Positions 9,949-20,208 of a DNA stretch of 64,000 bases are shown piece after piece. The stretch is from contig NZ_CP022353.1 of assembly GCF_002216685.1 (NCBI RefSeq), positions 682,001-746,000 of the forward strand, in the 5' to 3' direction. Each line of letters begins with the position of its first letter. Position 1 is the first letter of the stretch. Source of the DNA: Vibrio tarriae. GTDB taxonomy: Bacteria; Pseudomonadota; Gammaproteobacteria; Enterobacterales; Vibrionaceae. The translations under genes were made by a program, and so were the position numbers. Under the pieces are notes generated by a model. That model was not told the origin of the DNA. It saw only the letters and a program-made list of their open reading frames with translations, and did not search any database.

Positions 9949-12900
9949 TTAGAAGCTTTGCGGCTTACTCATGCCCGCACGGGCTTGATTACGCGCGACT
10001 TGACTACCCGCACCACGTGCTTGGTAACGTTCAGCACGTAAAGGCGCGGCGTTAACCTGCACTTCACGGATGTCATCTGACCCCGGTGCTTTAGTCATCG
10101 GCGATGAGGCGTACGGCTGTTGGATGACCGCTTTCGCGGTGAGTGATTTTGCACTCACTGACACTGGCTTAACAACCTTAATTGGTTCTGCCATTTTGTC
10201 TGCGATCACTTCAACTGTCGTTTGTGCGACAACCTCGTCACTGATTGTGGCTGGCTCTTCGACTTCAGCGACTTCCGCCACTACGGTTTCTAGCGCCGCA
10301 GTTTCTGCTGCTGACTCTTCAATTACCGGAGCTTCAATCACTGCAGCTTCAACTACGACCGGCTCAACGGGTGCGATGAGTGTCTCTGCGATCACGTCAG
10401 TAATCACTGGCTCTTGCACTACTGGCTCAGGTTGAACCGCAGCAGTTTCACGACGTGCGATGACTTTACCCATCGCCATTTCTGGGAAGGCAACGCCTCC
10501 GAGTACACGTGGCGCTGCCACTTTTTCGCTTTCTACTACCGCAGTTGCCGCAGTCGGTGTTACATGTGTCACATGTTGAGCACCTTCAGCAGTTTCATGG
10601 CGCGATTGCGGACGCGGCGCTAAGTCGTAGCGAGGCATCACTTTACCCATGGCCATCTCAGGAGAGGCAACCCCACCTTTACGCAGGCGGAATGGGTTAG
10701 GGCGACGATCACGACCGCGACGGCGACGCTGGCCGCTGGCGCGCAGATGACGTGGCGAGCGGCGATTACGACGCTGCTTCTGATCATCTTGCTCGTTATC
10801 CTCTTGAGCCGAATCCGCAAAATCATCGGTTACAGGCAGATTAACTGGCGCTGGAGCGTCGAACGCATTGTCAACAGGAGCTGTAGACAGGTTGTCTAAC
10901 TCTTCTGCGGCAAGCTGATCTTTGACTCGAATTTGCTTCGAGAGCTTACGACGTTGACGACGTTCTTTAACAACCGCGGCTTTCTCTTCTTTAGGCTCAA
11001 CGGCTTTAACTTCTTGTTGTGCTTCAGCCGCTAATTGGCGACCTTGCTCAAGCAATTTAGCCGTTTTGCTTTCATCTCGTTTATTACGACGATCTTGACG
11101 TTCTGAACGCTCCGTTTCTGGACGTTCATTGCGGTCATTACGTTCGTTACGCTCACCACGCTCTTGCTTTGGCTTGCGCTCTTGTGGCTTACGGTTGTTG
11201 TTTGATGTCTCTTTATCGTTACGCTCGTTGTTTTCCTCATTACCGCGGCGACGGTTTTTGTCACGAGGGTTACGACGACGATCATTATTACGATCGTTAC
11301 GTTCACGGCGAGGTTTGTCTTGTTCACTGTTCTGCGTTACAGGCGCTTCTACTTTGGCCGCTTCCGGTGTCGCAGAGAATAGGCTCGCAATCGCTTTAAA
11401 CACACGGCTAAAGAAACCAGGCTGCGCAGGTTGCTGTACCTCTGCAACAGGTTGAGTTTCTGCTTTAGGTTTTGGTGTTGGAGCAGGAACTGCTTCCGCA
11501 GGCGCGGCAAAACCTTTCAGTACTGGCTCTTCAATACGTTTTGGTTTGAGCTCAACATCGACCACTTCTTTGCCTTCCGCTTCTTTCATCGCTTCCAGCT
11601 TTCTCGGGATCAGGTAAGAGAGAACATCTTGCTCTTCACCTTCACGCACGCGGATAACTTCAAAGTGCGGTGTTTCCATATCGGAATTTGGCACGATAGT
11701 AATGCGAACTTGCTGCGCTTTTTCAATGTGATTGATTGAGCGACGCTTCTCGTTTAACAGATAAGAAGCGATAGAGACAGGTACCACCGCAAGCACTTGC
11801 GATGTGTTGTCTTTGAGTGCTTCTTCTTCAATTAAGCGCAGAACAGAGAGTGCCAAAGATTCGTTGTCACGAATCACGCCGGTTCCTTTACAACGAGGAC
11901 AGATGTGATGGCTTGCTTCTGCCAGAGAAGGGCTCAAACGTTGACGCGACATTTCCAGCAAACCAAAGCGAGAAATACGGCCAATTTGAACGCGAGCACG
12001 GTCAACACGCACTGCTTCACGTAGACGGTTTTCCACTTCACGCTGGTGGCGAACAGGGGTCATATCGATGAAGTCGATCACCACAAGACCACCGAGGTCA
12101 CGCAGACGCAATTGGCGTGCGATTTCATCCGCAGCTTCTAGGTTGGTATTGAGAGCGGTCTCTTCAATATCGCCACCTTTGGTTGCGCGGGCAGAGTTGA
12201 TGTCGATAGAAGTCAAGGCTTCGGTCGGGTCAATGACGATTGAACCACCAGAAGGCAGGCGAACTTCACGTTGGAAAGCCGATTCAATCTGGCTTTCGAT
12301 TTGGAAATGGCTGAACAGCGGTACTTCGCCTTCGTATTTTTTCACACGATTGACGAAATCTGGGCGCACTAAACGAATATGCTCAAGAGCACGCTCGTAA
12401 ATGCTGTTGCTGTCGATAAGAATTTCACCAATATCACGACGCAAGTAATCACGGATCGCACGAACAATCACGTTACTTTCTTGGTGGATAAGGAAAGGTG
12501 CAGGGTTTGAATCAGACGCTTGTTTAATCGCACTCCAGTGCTTAAGCAGTACATTTAAGTCCCACTCTAGCTCTTCAGCGCTTTTACCTACGCCTGCGGT
12601 ACGGACAATTAAGCCCATACCTTGTGGCAATTCTAGTGAGCTGAGTGCGGATTTCAGTTCAGTGCGCTCATCGCCTTCGATACGACGAGAAATACCGCCA
12701 GCACGAGGGTTATTTGGCATCAGAACTAAGTAGCTGCCCGCTAGAGAGATAAAGGTGGTTAGGGCTGCACCTTTGCTACCGCGCTCCTCTTTCTCGATTT
12801 GCACGATCACTTCCTGACCTTCGTTCAGCACATCTTTGATGTTTGGACGACCTTGGTAGCTATAACCATCAGGGAAATATTCACGAGCGATTTCTTTGAG

Positions 12901-13107
12901 AGGGAGGAAACCGTGTCTTTCAGCACCGTAGTCAACGAATGCAGCTTCAAGACTGGGTTCAATGCGGGTAATGCGGCCTTTGTAGATATTTGCTTTTTTC
13001 GATTCGTGCCCCGGACTTTCAATATCCAGATCGAACAGACGTTGGCCATCGACCAACGCGACACGCAACTCTTCTTTTTGAGTTGCGTTAATTAACATTC
13101 TTTTCAT
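9949..13107 (-). CDS. rne: Ribonuclease E
   Basis: RNase E (1052 aa) is the essential endoribonuclease of mRNA decay and of rRNA/tRNA processing, and the scaffold of the degradosome at the inner membrane. Residues 1-530 form the catalytic half: an S1 domain (about 35-125), a DNase I-like domain with the metal-binding motifs [13 protein letters not shown] and VVIDFIDM, and the zinc-link CPRCKGTG that joins dimers. The C-terminal half is disordered: a proline/alanine stretch, a membrane-targeting-like segment ([17 protein letters not shown]), a very Arg/Asn/Glu-rich block from about 600, a second basic block near 780-810, and two copies of a motif PEMAMGKV. The last 30 residues probably bind PNPase by analogy with E. 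coli. It is divergent from rluC, as in E. coli. Confidence 0.97.
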   Translation of the reverse strand: MKRMLINATQKEELRVALVDGQRLFDLDIESPGHESKKANIYKGRITRIEPSLEAAFVDYGAERHGFLPLKEIAREYFPDGYSYQGRPNIKDVLNEGQEVIVQIEKEERGSKGAALTTFISLAGSYLVLMPNNPRAGGISRRIEGDERTELKSALSSLELPQGMGLIVRTAGVGKSAEELEWDLNVLLKHWSAIKQASDSNPAPFLIHQESNVIVRAIRDYLRRDIGEILIDSNSIYERALEHIRLVRPDFVNRVKKYEGEVPLFSHFQIESQIESAFQREVRLPSGGSIVIDPTEALTSIDINSARATKGGDIEETALNTNLEAADEIARQLRLRDLGGLVVIDFIDMTPVRHQREVENRLREAVRVDRARVQIGRISRFGLLEMSRQRLSPSLAEASHHICPRCKGTGVIRDNESLALSVLRLIEEEALKDNTSQVLAVVPVSIASYLLNEKRRSINHIEKAQQVRITIVPNSDMETPHFEVIRVREGEEQDVLSYLIPRKLEAMKEAEGKEVVDVELKPKRIEEPVLKGFAAPAEAVPAPTPKPKAETQPVAEVQQPAQPGFFSRVFKAIASLFSATPEAAKVEAPVTQNSEQDKPRRERNDRNNDRRRNPRDKNRRRGNEENNERNDKETSNNNRKPQERKPKQERGERNERNDRNERPETERSERQDRRNKRDESKTAKLLEQGRQLAAEAQQEVKAVEPKEEKAAVVKERRQRRKLSKQIRVKDQLAAEELDNLSTAPVDNAFDAPAPVNLPVTDDFADSAQEDNEQDDQKQRRNRRSPRHLRASGQRRRRGRDRRPNPFRLRKGGVASPEMAMGKVMPRYDLAPRPQSRHETAEGAQHVTHVTPTAATAVVESEKVAAPRVLGGVAFPEMAMGKVIARRETAAVQPEPVVQEPVITDVIAETLIAPVEPVVVEAAVIEAPVIEESAAETAALETVVAEVAEVEEPATISDEVVAQTTVEVIADKMAEPIKVVKPVSVSAKSLTAKAVIQQPYASSPMTKAPGSDDIREVQVNAAPLRAERYQARGAGSQVARNQARAGMSKPQSF

Positions 13108-13718
13108 TTAGAAATCTCATTTTCTTATATAGTTTTGATTCTTGTTTTTGTTGCCGAGTTTCGTTTTCACGGTGCCAGATCCCATGGCTTATTCGATACA
13201 GCCTCCCGGCTGGAGGGGATGCTCTGGGGCACATCAGTATTCACAAGCCAACGATTGCCTGTGATCCGCTATAAAGGCGGTGGGTACTCAACATGAAAAG
13301 GCGACGAGTAGAGCAACAAAAAGCCTCAAACAGTGTGTCTTACGCCGTGTGCTGCACCTTGTTTTCGACTGACTACTCATTAATTTGCCAGAAATTGAAC
13401 GGTAAAGAACAAAATGCCACCAGTTCAGCTCTTGCAGCTGTGAACTATAGCAGTGACTGCCAAAGTCAGCAATCAGCTTTCCAATGTAGCGCAAATTATT
13501 TGCGGGAGATTACAAAAAACCAACAATCTAACTTATTGTTAAATAAAGATAAGGTGATTGAAATGTTAGACTTGGAGCATCCGTGCGACCAAATTAGGTA
13601 GTGAGCCCAAGGTTAACTTGGTTAAATTGTCGGCAAATGGGGTTGGTGCTAATGAAAAATGGCTTTTTTTGTTGCTAAGAAAATGTGACTTTAACTCGAT
13701 TCCAGATAGAATAGCGCC
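13108..13718. promoter_or_regulatory. rne leader and divergent rne/rluC promoter region
   Basis: This 611-bp gap separates rne (minus) from rluC (plus). In enterics rne has a leader of several hundred bases whose hairpins let RNase E cut and autoregulate its own mRNA. On the minus strand, hairpins are visible at about 13200-13215 (CCTCC-AGCC-GGGAGG) and 13270-13282 (CCGC...GCGG), within 170 bases of the rne start, consistent with such a leader. A 102-codon ORF on the plus strand (13293-13601) is probably spurious. The rluC promoter should lie between about 13600 and 13715. Confidence 0.55.
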
Positions 13719-14666
13719 ATGAACGAAATCAGAACTCAAGTCCAGTTCATCGACATTGATGAAGACATGGCTGGTCAGCGCATTGATAACTTTTTGCGCA
13801 ACCAATTAAAAAATATTCCCAAAAGCGTGGTTTATCGAATTCTACGTAAGGGAGAAGTGCGCGTGAACAAAAAACGCGTAAAAGCAGAATACAAGCTCGA
13901 AGCGGGCGATGTGGTACGTGTGCCTCCCGTCACCGTGGAAGTCAAAGAGAACGAGACTGCTCCACCGAGTACCAAACTCAGTAAAGTGGCGGAATTAGAA
14001 CACTGTATTGTCTATGAAGACGATCATTTACTCATCCTCAATAAACCGTCAGGTACTGCAGTGCATGGTGGGAGCGGTTTGCACTTTGGTGCGATTGAAG
14101 CCTTGCGCGCCCTGCGCCCCCAAGCGCGTTTTCTTGAGTTAGTACACCGTATTGACCGTGATACCTCAGGGATTTTGCTGGTGGCCAAAAAACGCTCGGC
14201 ACTGCGCCACTTACAAGCTCAGTTTCGCGAGAAAACAGTGCAGAAGTACTACTACGCTTTAGTCATGGGACATTGGGATGCAGAGTGTAAAGTGGTCAAT
14301 GCGCCGTTGCTGAAAAATGAAGTCAACAGCATAGTGCGCGTGAACTCCAACGGTAAGCCGTCGGAAACCCGATTCCGTATTCTTGAGAAGTTTGCTGAAG
14401 CGACGTTAGTACAAGCGAGTCCTGTTACTGGGCGTACGCACCAAATTCGTGTACATACTCAATATATGGGTCACCCGATAGCGTGGGATGATCGTTATGG
14501 TGATCGCCGCTTTGATGCTTATACAGCGCAATTTGGGATTGAGCGCCTCTTTTTGCATGCGGCAAACATCCAATTTGTGCATCCTGCCAGCGAGAAAAAG
14601 TTGGAAATCCATGCGCCACTCGAAGGGCATTTGGAGCAAGCACTGGCAAAAATGCGTCAGGCTTAA
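13719..14666 (+). CDS. rluC: 23S rRNA pseudouridine synthase RluC
   Basis: RluC (315 aa) makes pseudouridine at 23S rRNA positions 955, 2504 and 2580 (E. coli numbering), around the peptidyl transferase centre. An S4 RNA-binding domain occupies residues 18-75 (GQRIDNFLRNQL, KGEVRVNKKR). The RluA-type catalytic domain follows, with the invariant HRIDRDTSG at 143-151 (catalytic Asp146) and the later GRTHQIRVH. Length matches E. coli RluC (319 aa), and its divergent position next to rne confirms the paralogue choice over RluA or RluD. The ATG at 13719 places the start of the S4 domain correctly. A clear terminator follows the gene. Confidence 0.95.
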   Translation: MNEIRTQVQFIDIDEDMAGQRIDNFLRNQLKNIPKSVVYRILRKGEVRVNKKRVKAEYKLEAGDVVRVPPVTVEVKENETAPPSTKLSKVAELEHCIVYEDDHLLILNKPSGTAVHGGSGLHFGAIEALRALRPQARFLELVHRIDRDTSGILLVAKKRSALRHLQAQFREKTVQKYYYALVMGHWDAECKVVNAPLLKNEVNSIVRVNSNGKPSETRFRILEKFAEATLVQASPVTGRTHQIRVHTQYMGHPIAWDDRYGDRRFDAYTAQFGIERLFLHAANIQFVHPASEKKLEIHAPLEGHLEQALAKMRQA

Positions 14667-14682
14667 ACCGGATGTCTAAACA

Positions 14683-14720
14683 AGAAAAGGGCGATAATTC
14701 GCCCTTTTCTGTTAGTTTTT
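14683..14720 (+). terminator. rluC terminator
   Basis: The stem AGAAAAGGGCGA/TTCGCCCTTTTCT is followed by GTTAGTTTTTT, 17 bases after the rluC stop. The A-rich left side could also serve the opposite strand gene. Confidence 0.88.
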
Positions 14721-14767
14721 TCGTGATAAAACCTTGCGGTGTCCGTTGTGCAATGCCAACGCTAAAG

Positions 14768-15349
14768 TCAAATGACATTGAGCCCTTCATTTTCTAACAA
14801 CTGAATGAGCTTAATCAGGGGTAAGCCGATGAGTGAATTGGGGTCGTCGCCTTCCAAGCGCTCAAACAAGGCGATGCCTAATCCCTCACTTTTAAAGCTA
14901 CCTGCACAGTGCAGTGGTTGCTCAGTCTCGACATAACGTCTAGCCATACTCTCGGATAAGGTTCGAAAATGCACAGTAAAGGTATCGCAAAGCACCTGCG
15001 TTTGCTGAGTTTGGTTGTTAAAAAGCGCTAAGCCAGTATAAAAGGTAATCGCTTGACCACTTTGGCGTAAAAGTTGTTCAACGGCTTTTTCAGTAGTTAA
15101 GGGTTTACCGATGATTTGGTCATCGATCACGCAGACTTGATCTGACCCAATCACTAAGCTCGGGTCTGCTAAAAAGCAGCTACGCGCTTTGTTTTCAGCC
15201 AAGCGCATCACTAAGTGTTCGGGTGTTTCTCCGATTAACGGCGTTTCGTCGCAATCGGGTTTTGCAGTGACGAAAGGCAGCTTTAATTTCGCCAGAATTT
15301 GTTGGCGAAATGGAGAGGTAGAAGCTAAAACTAGTTGGTAATTTTGCAT
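14768..15349 (-). CDS. yceF: Maf-family 7-methyl-GTP pyrophosphatase YceF
   Basis: This 193-aa protein belongs to the Maf nucleotide pyrophosphatases, which hydrolyse modified or non-canonical nucleoside triphosphates to the monophosphate and PPi. The N-terminal signature [12 protein letters not shown] (residues 8-19) and the catalytic aspartate Asp70 in VIGSDQV are present. The SPFR form and the neighbourhood of rluC, yceD and rpmF identify the YceF subgroup (m7GTP specific) rather than YhdE (dTTP/UTP). It is transcribed towards rluC and divergent from yceD; the 147-bp gap to yceD must hold both promoters. Confidence 0.92.
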   Translation of the reverse strand: MQNYQLVLASTSPFRQQILAKLKLPFVTAKPDCDETPLIGETPEHLVMRLAENKARSCFLADPSLVIGSDQVCVIDDQIIGKPLTTEKAVEQLLRQSGQAITFYTGLALFNNQTQQTQVLCDTFTVHFRTLSESMARRYVETEQPLHCAGSFKSEGLGIALFERLEGDDPNSLIGLPLIKLIQLLENEGLNVI

Positions 15350-15496
15350 TTTACTTTACAATCATCGCGTGTTTGACAGCAGCATAACGTATCCTAATGC
15401 GCTGTTCATAATGCTCTCTGTGGAAAGGGAAAAAAAACCAAGTTTTTTGCCTTTTTCTTTGACTAAATCTGTTTTGGAAGATAATATTCGCGCCCT

Positions 15497-16030
15497 ATGC
15501 AAAAGGTAAAAATACCGCGAACGGTTGATCCGGCTAAAGCCGCTCAGAAAAGATTAGACTTTGATGGCATCATCCAAGTTAATTTGTTCAAGCGCTTAGA
15601 GGAGTCAGTCGCAGGCGTTAAACGCGACGCTGAAGTTTCATTGTCATTTGAGATTGATGAACAGCAACTGGTTGTTATCTCTGGTAAAGCTAACATCGAA
15701 GTTGATTTAGAGTGTCAGCGCTGTAACGAGGTTTTCGCACACGAGTGCGAAGTTGAATTCACTTATACTCCTTACTTAGGTCGTAAAAGTGAAGAAGACG
15801 CCCCAGACGAGTATGATTTGGTAGATCTAAACGAGTTTGGTGAGGTTGACCTAGTTCAGTTAGTTGAAGACGAGTTCATCTTAAATTTGCCTCAAGTTGC
15901 GATGCATGACGAAGCGGATTGTAGCGTTGATTCAGACAATTTGGTGTTTGGTGAACTTCCAGAAGAAGTTTTGGAAGAGAAGCCGAATCCATTCGATGTT
16001 TTTAAAAAGCTTGAAGAAGTAATTCGCTAA
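15497..16030 (+). CDS. yceD: DUF177 protein YceD (23S rRNA accumulation protein)
   Basis: The 177-aa acidic protein carries the DUF177 core with the conserved CQRCNE motif (around residues 74-79) and an acidic C-terminal half. The family is found directly upstream of rpmF in most bacteria and plants. It is needed for normal 23S rRNA levels, but its biochemical role is not settled. The single CxxC alone is unlikely to form a zinc site. It starts at ATG 15497 and leads the yceD-rpmF-plsX-fab operon, with 26 bp to rpmF, so ribosome assembly and lipid synthesis genes are probably co-transcribed. Confidence 0.9.
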   Translation: MQKVKIPRTVDPAKAAQKRLDFDGIIQVNLFKRLEESVAGVKRDAEVSLSFEIDEQQLVVISGKANIEVDLECQRCNEVFAHECEVEFTYTPYLGRKSEEDAPDEYDLVDLNEFGEVDLVQLVEDEFILNLPQVAMHDEADCSVDSDNLVFGELPEEVLEEKPNPFDVFKKLEEVIR

Positions 16031-16056
16031 GCATTCTTAACATAGGAGTAGGGTCC

Positions 16057-16227
16057 ATGGCCGTACAACAAAACCGTAAAACACGTTCAAGACGTGGCAT
16101 GCGTCGTTCACACGATGCGCTAACTGCTGCAGCGCTATCTGTAGACGCAACTTCAGGTGAAACTCACCTGCGCCACAACGTAACCGCTGAAGGTTACTAC
16201 CGTGGTAAAAAGGTTATCAACAAGTAA
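16057..16227 (+). CDS. rpmF: 50S ribosomal protein L32
   Basis: A 56-aa basic protein starting [20 protein letters not shown] and ending KKVINK, which is L32 of the large ribosomal subunit. It lacks the CxxC zinc motifs of the C+ type, as expected for gammaproteobacterial L32. The ATG at 16057 follows AGGAGTAGGG. It lies between yceD and plsX, the universal context of rpmF. Only 9 bp separate its stop from the plsX start, so plsX translation is likely coupled. Confidence 0.97.
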   Translation: MAVQQNRKTRSRRGMRRSHDALTAAALSVDATSGETHLRHNVTAEGYYRGKKVINK

Positions 16228-16236
16228 GGTTGACCT

Positions 16237-17262
16237 TTGCAAAATTTAACCGTTGCACTTGATGCAATGGGCGGGGATTTCGGTCCGCGCGTAACAGTGC
16301 CTGCCGCCGTGCAGGCACTGTCACATTTCCCAGAGCTAAAAGTGATCTTAGTGGGTGATCAACATCAGATCGCTCAACAACTCTCTCTTCTTGGTTATTC
16401 GGCCAATACGCGTTTAAGTATTGTGCACAGTGACCGTGTCATCTCCAACTCCGAAAAACCTTCGCTTGCTTTACGTCACAGTGCTGGCAGTTCTATGGGC
16501 ATGGCGATTGATCTTGTTGCTGAAAATCAAGCGGATGCGTGTGTCAGTGGCGGAAATACCGGCGCTTTGATGGCGCTGTCGCGTTTTCGTCTCAAATTGC
16601 TACCAGGTATTGATCGTCCGGCGCTGGTTTCTGCTCTGCCCACTATTTCTGGCCGCAAAACCTGGATGCTCGATCTGGGCGCGAATGTCTCAAGTGATGC
16701 CGATTCTCTGTTTCAATTTGCGGTGATGGGCGCCGCGCTTGCTGAGCAGCATCTGCAGCAAGCTCCACGAGTGGCAATTTTAAACATCGGTGCAGAAGAG
16801 ATTAAAGGCAATGATCTGGTTAAGCGCTGTGCGGAAATGCTGACCCAAACTCAGGCGATCAATTTCATTGGTTATATTGAGGGTAATCAACTGTTAACTG
16901 ATGCGGCAGATGTGATAGTGTGCGATGGCTTTGTCGGGAATGTCTGCCTTAAAGCGTGTGAAGGAACAGCGCAACTCTTTATCGATAAGTTAAAAAAATC
17001 GCTTTTAGCCTCATCCATAAAGGGTTGGATTGCAAGAAAACTGTTTTCTGAGCTCTTTACTGAATTAAAAACCCTGAACCCCGACCAGTATAACGGCGCA
17101 AGTTTGCTAGGATTGCGCGGCATTGTCATTAAGAGTCATGGAAGTGCTGATGTATCCGCGGTCGTGAATGCGATTTCTGAAGCGGTGCATGAGGTGAAAC
17201 GACAAGTACCCAGCCGTATAAGCGATCGTTTGGAAGCGGTTTTACTCGAGAGGCATTATTAG
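16237..17262 (+). CDS. plsX: Phosphate acyltransferase PlsX
   Basis: PlsX (341 aa) converts acyl-ACP to acyl-phosphate, which PlsY uses to start phospholipid synthesis. Family motifs are visible: [12 protein letters not shown] at the N-terminus, GGNTGALMA near residue 106, and [14 protein letters not shown] near 230. The start is a TTG at 16237, giving [13 protein letters not shown]; no in-frame ATG precedes the conserved core. AAGG at the end of rpmF provides the ribosome-binding site, so a weak start coupled to the ribosomal gene probably sets its level. fabH follows after 5 bp. Confidence 0.96.
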   Translation: MQNLTVALDAMGGDFGPRVTVPAAVQALSHFPELKVILVGDQHQIAQQLSLLGYSANTRLSIVHSDRVISNSEKPSLALRHSAGSSMGMAIDLVAENQADACVSGGNTGALMALSRFRLKLLPGIDRPALVSALPTISGRKTWMLDLGANVSSDADSLFQFAVMGAALAEQHLQQAPRVAILNIGAEEIKGNDLVKRCAEMLTQTQAINFIGYIEGNQLLTDAADVIVCDGFVGNVCLKACEGTAQLFIDKLKKSLLASSIKGWIARKLFSELFTELKTLNPDQYNGASLLGLRGIVIKSHGSADVSAVVNAISEAVHEVKRQVPSRISDRLEAVLLERHY

Positions 17263-17267
17263 TCTTC

Positions 17268-18218
17268 ATGTATAGCAAAATTTTAGGTACTGGCAGCTAC
17301 TTGCCATCTCAGGTGCGTACTAACGCAGACTTAGAGAAAATGGTAGAGACCAGTGATGAGTGGATTGTTGCTCGTACTGGTATTCGCGAGCGTCGTATTG
17401 CGGCTGACAATGAAACCGTTGCCGATATGGCATTCTTCGCTGCGCAAAATGCCATAGACATGGCCGGTATTGATAAACACGACATCGATATGATTATTGT
17501 GGCGACCACCAGTGCGAGCCACACTTTCCCATCAGCCGCTTGCCAAGTGCAAGGTAAACTGGGGATAAAAGGATGTCCAGCGTTTGATTTGGCCGCAGCG
17601 TGTTCTGGTTTTATGTACGCGCTCTCTATTGCTGATCAGCATGTCAAATCTGGCATGTGCAAACATGTTTTGGTGATTGGTGCGGATGCGTTGTCCAAAA
17701 CCTGTGACCCCACAGATCGTTCGACCATTATCTTATTTGGGGATGGTGCTGGCGCGGTAGTAGTGGGCGCAAGTAACGAGCCGGGCATTCTTTCTACTCA
17801 CATCCACGCCGATGGCGAGTTTGGTGATTTACTGAGCCTTGAAGTGCCTGTTCGTGGTGGTGATAGCGATAAATGGCTGCACATGGCGGGGAACGAAGTG
17901 TTCAAAGTCGCAGTAACTCAACTATCTAAACTGGTAGTTGATACGCTAAAAGCCAACAACATGCACAAGTCTGAGCTCGATTGGTTGGTACCACATCAAG
18001 CGAACTACCGGATTATCTCAGCAACCGCGAAAAAACTTTCGATGTCGCTCGATCAGGTGGTGATTACCTTAGACCGTCATGGCAACACCTCTGCGGCGAC
18101 TGTGCCTACAGCGTTGGATGAAGCCGTGCGTGATGGTCGTATTCAGCGTGGGCAGATGCTACTGCTCGAAGCTTTTGGTGGCGGTTTCACATGGGGCTCT
18201 GCTCTGGTGAAGTTCTAA
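17268..18218 (+). CDS. fabH: beta-Ketoacyl-ACP synthase III
   Basis: FabH (316 aa) condenses acetyl-CoA with malonyl-ACP, the first elongation step of type II fatty acid synthesis. The catalytic triad is visible: Cys112 in [10 protein letters not shown], His243 in VPHQANYRI and Asn273 in DRHGNTSAA. The ATG at 17268 lies 5 bp after plsX. Vibrios usually have a second FabH on chromosome 2; this copy is in the fab operon and is the housekeeping one by position. Length and order match the E. coli cluster. Confidence 0.97.
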   Translation: MYSKILGTGSYLPSQVRTNADLEKMVETSDEWIVARTGIRERRIAADNETVADMAFFAAQNAIDMAGIDKHDIDMIIVATTSASHTFPSAACQVQGKLGIKGCPAFDLAAACSGFMYALSIADQHVKSGMCKHVLVIGADALSKTCDPTDRSTIILFGDGAGAVVVGASNEPGILSTHIHADGEFGDLLSLEVPVRGGDSDKWLHMAGNEVFKVAVTQLSKLVVDTLKANNMHKSELDWLVPHQANYRIISATAKKLSMSLDQVVITLDRHGNTSAATVPTALDEAVRDGRIQRGQMLLLEAFGGGFTWGSALVKF

Positions 18219-18240
18219 ACGCACAATGAATTTTGACTTT

Positions 18241-18260
18241 AAGGAGTCCTAGGACTCCTT
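18241..18260 (+). promoter_or_regulatory. Perfect palindrome between fabH and fabD
   Basis: AAGGAGTCC and GGACTCCTT face each other around a two-base centre in the 69-bp fabH-fabD gap. It could fold in RNA with a strained loop or bind a dimeric protein. No T-run follows, so it is not a typical terminator. Confidence 0.5.
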
Positions 18261-18287
18261 ATCCATTCTTAGATGAAGGAAAGATTT

Positions 18288-19211
18288 ATGAGTAAGTTTG
18301 CTATCGTATTTCCAGGTCAGGGCTCGCAAGCGGTAGGTATGCTGGCTGACCTTGCCGAGCAGTATGCTGTGGTAAAACAGACATTCGCCGAAGCTTCAGA
18401 AGTGCTTGGTTACGATCTGTGGGCGCTGGTTCAAGATGGCCCAGTGGAAGATCTCAACCAAACTTTCCGTACTCAACCTGCGTTGCTTGCCGCCTCGGTT
18501 GCGATTTGGCGTGTATGGCAGCAACTGGGCCTTGAGCAGCCTGTGGTTTTAGCCGGTCACAGCTTGGGTGAGTATTCAGCATTAGTGTGTGCTGGCGTGA
18601 TCGATTTTAAACAAGCGATCAAGCTAGTTGAGCTGCGTGGTCAATTGATGCAACAAGCGGTGCCTGCAGGCACGGGTGCAATGTACGCGATCATCGGTCT
18701 AGAAGATGAGGCGATTGCTAAAGCATGTGCGGACGCGGCGCAAGGTGAAGTGGTTTCTCCTGTAAACTTTAACTCACCAGGCCAAGTGGTTATTGCTGGT
18801 CAAAAAGATGCGGTTGAGCGTGCGGGCGTTCTGTGTAAAGAAGCGGGCGCGAAACGTGCGCTGCCTCTGCCAGTTTCCGTACCATCACACTGCGCGTTGA
18901 TGAAGCCTGCTGCCGATGAATTGGCAAAAACTTTAGCAGATCTTGAATTCAACGCACCACAAATTCCGGTCATCAATAACGTTGATGTTGTGGCTGAAAC
19001 GGATCCGGTAAAAATTAAAGATGCGTTGATTCGTCAACTCTACAGCCCAGTTCGTTGGACTGAATGCGTTGAACAAATGAGCGCACAAGGTGTCGAAAAG
19101 CTGATTGAAATGGGGCCGGGTAAAGTATTGACTGGTCTAACAAAACGTATTGTAAAAAACCTAGAAGGTGTCGCAGTCAATGACGTGGCTTCTTTGGATG
19201 CGGTGAAATAA
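18288..19211 (+). CDS. fabD: Malonyl-CoA:ACP transacylase
   Basis: FabD (307 aa) moves malonyl groups from CoA to ACP for chain elongation. The N-terminal FPGQGSQAVGM and the nucleophile Ser92 in AGHSLGEYSA are diagnostic, with the catalytic histidine in VPSHCALM near residue 200. A longer frame begins at 18273, but the ATG at 18288 has AAGGA at the right distance and gives the family N-terminus MSKFAIVFPGQG, so I use it. A GC-rich palindromic stretch (AAGGAGTCC-TA-GGACTCCTT) lies in the gap after fabH, around 18241-18260, and may act as a weak attenuator or processing site. Confidence 0.96.
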   Translation: MSKFAIVFPGQGSQAVGMLADLAEQYAVVKQTFAEASEVLGYDLWALVQDGPVEDLNQTFRTQPALLAASVAIWRVWQQLGLEQPVVLAGHSLGEYSALVCAGVIDFKQAIKLVELRGQLMQQAVPAGTGAMYAIIGLEDEAIAKACADAAQGEVVSPVNFNSPGQVVIAGQKDAVERAGVLCKEAGAKRALPLPVSVPSHCALMKPAADELAKTLADLEFNAPQIPVINNVDVVAETDPVKIKDALIRQLYSPVRWTECVEQMSAQGVEKLIEMGPGKVLTGLTKRIVKNLEGVAVNDVASLDAVK

Positions 19212-19226
19212 CAACAGGAAGAAAAC

Positions 19227-19973
19227 ATGAGTCAATTCATGAATCTAGAGGGCAAAGTTGCTCTTGTGACTGGCGCAAGCCGCGGCATTGGTAAAGCGAT
19301 TGCTGAACTCTTAGCTGAACGTGGTGCCAAAGTGATTGGTACGGCAACCAGCGAAAGCGGTGCGCAGGCGATCAGCGACTACTTGGGTGACAAAGGCAAA
19401 GGTATGGCATTGAATGTGACCAATCCTGAGTCTATTGAAGCGGTTCTGAAAGCCATTACCGATGAGTTCGGCGGCGTCGACATTCTGGTGAACAACGCTG
19501 GTATCACTCGCGATAACCTGCTGATGCGCATGAAAGAAGAAGAGTGGTCAGACATTATGGAGACCAATCTGACGTCGATTTTCCGTCTGTCTAAAGCCGT
19601 TTTACGTGGCATGATGAAAAAACGTCAAGGTCGTATCATCAATGTTGGCTCTGTTGTTGGCACTATGGGTAACGCAGGTCAAGCCAACTACGCGGCAGCA
19701 AAAGCGGGCGTAATTGGCTTTACTAAGTCAATGGCGCGTGAAGTTGCATCGCGCGGTGTGACCGTCAACACAGTTGCACCAGGTTTTATCGAAACTGATA
19801 TGACAAAAGCGCTGAATGACGAGCAACGTACTGCTACACTAGCGCAGGTTCCAGCAGGTCGACTGGGGGATCCTCGTGAAATTGCGTCTGCGGTTGCTTT
19901 CCTTGCATCACCAGAAGCGGCATACATCACCGGCGAGACACTGCATGTCAACGGCGGTATGTACATGATCTAA
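19227..19973 (+). CDS. fabG: 3-Oxoacyl-ACP reductase
   Basis: FabG (248 aa) is the NADPH-dependent reductase of the elongation cycle, a short-chain dehydrogenase. It shows the Rossmann motif TGASRGIGKAIA (15-26), NNAG at 89-92, and the catalytic residues Ser142, Tyr155 and Lys159 (YAAAK). The start MSQFMNLEGK at 19227 is chosen because AGGAAG lies nine bases upstream; an internal ATG four codons later is less well placed. The sequence agrees with what I remember of the V. cholerae FabG structure entry. It lies 15 bp after fabD in the fab operon. Confidence 0.97.
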   Translation: MSQFMNLEGKVALVTGASRGIGKAIAELLAERGAKVIGTATSESGAQAISDYLGDKGKGMALNVTNPESIEAVLKAITDEFGGVDILVNNAGITRDNLLMRMKEEEWSDIMETNLTSIFRLSKAVLRGMMKKRQGRIINVGSVVGTMGNAGQANYAAAKAGVIGFTKSMAREVASRGVTVNTVAPGFIETDMTKALNDEQRTATLAQVPAGRLGDPREIASAVAFLASPEAAYITGETLHVNGGMYMI

Positions 19974-20208
19974 CAATTTTGCCTTATTGAACGATTGAGC
20001 AAATTCAGCGCTCGTGAGGCAAATTTGTGTGAAAAATGTAAGTAACATGCACAATATTTATGCATGATTTATATCAAAAATGGTGTGAATTTCGGTTAAA
20101 ATCGCCTAATTTGTGGTTAGACCAGAAACCTCACGCTTGCAACTTTCCCTAGTTCGAATAAACTACGGAATCATCGCATTAGGCGAAATCTGTAAAGGAA
20201 AAGAAAAA
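19974..20208 (+). promoter_or_regulatory. acpP: acpP upstream region with likely own promoter
   Basis: The 235-bp gap before acpP is AT-rich and much longer than other gaps in the fab operon, implying a separate strong promoter for the abundant carrier protein. A candidate -10 TAAAAT lies near 20096. The longer reading frame from 20113 (GTG) has no ribosome-binding site and is not used. AAAGGAAAAG at 20194-20203 is the acpP ribosome-binding site. Confidence 0.5.

Noticed and set aside
11129..11455. Arg/Ser/Leu-rich ORFs antisense to rne
   Set aside because: They are mirror images of the Arg-rich low-complexity tail of RNase E.
13293..13601. 102-codon plus-strand ORF between rne and rluC
   Set aside because: It lies opposite the likely rne leader, has no good ribosome-binding site and a composition unlike its neighbours (Ser/Gln/Asn/Cys-rich).
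20113..20208. N-terminal extension of acpP from a GTG
   Set aside because: The extension has no ribosome-binding site and the internal ATG at 20209 has AAAGGAAAAG and gives the universal ACP start.
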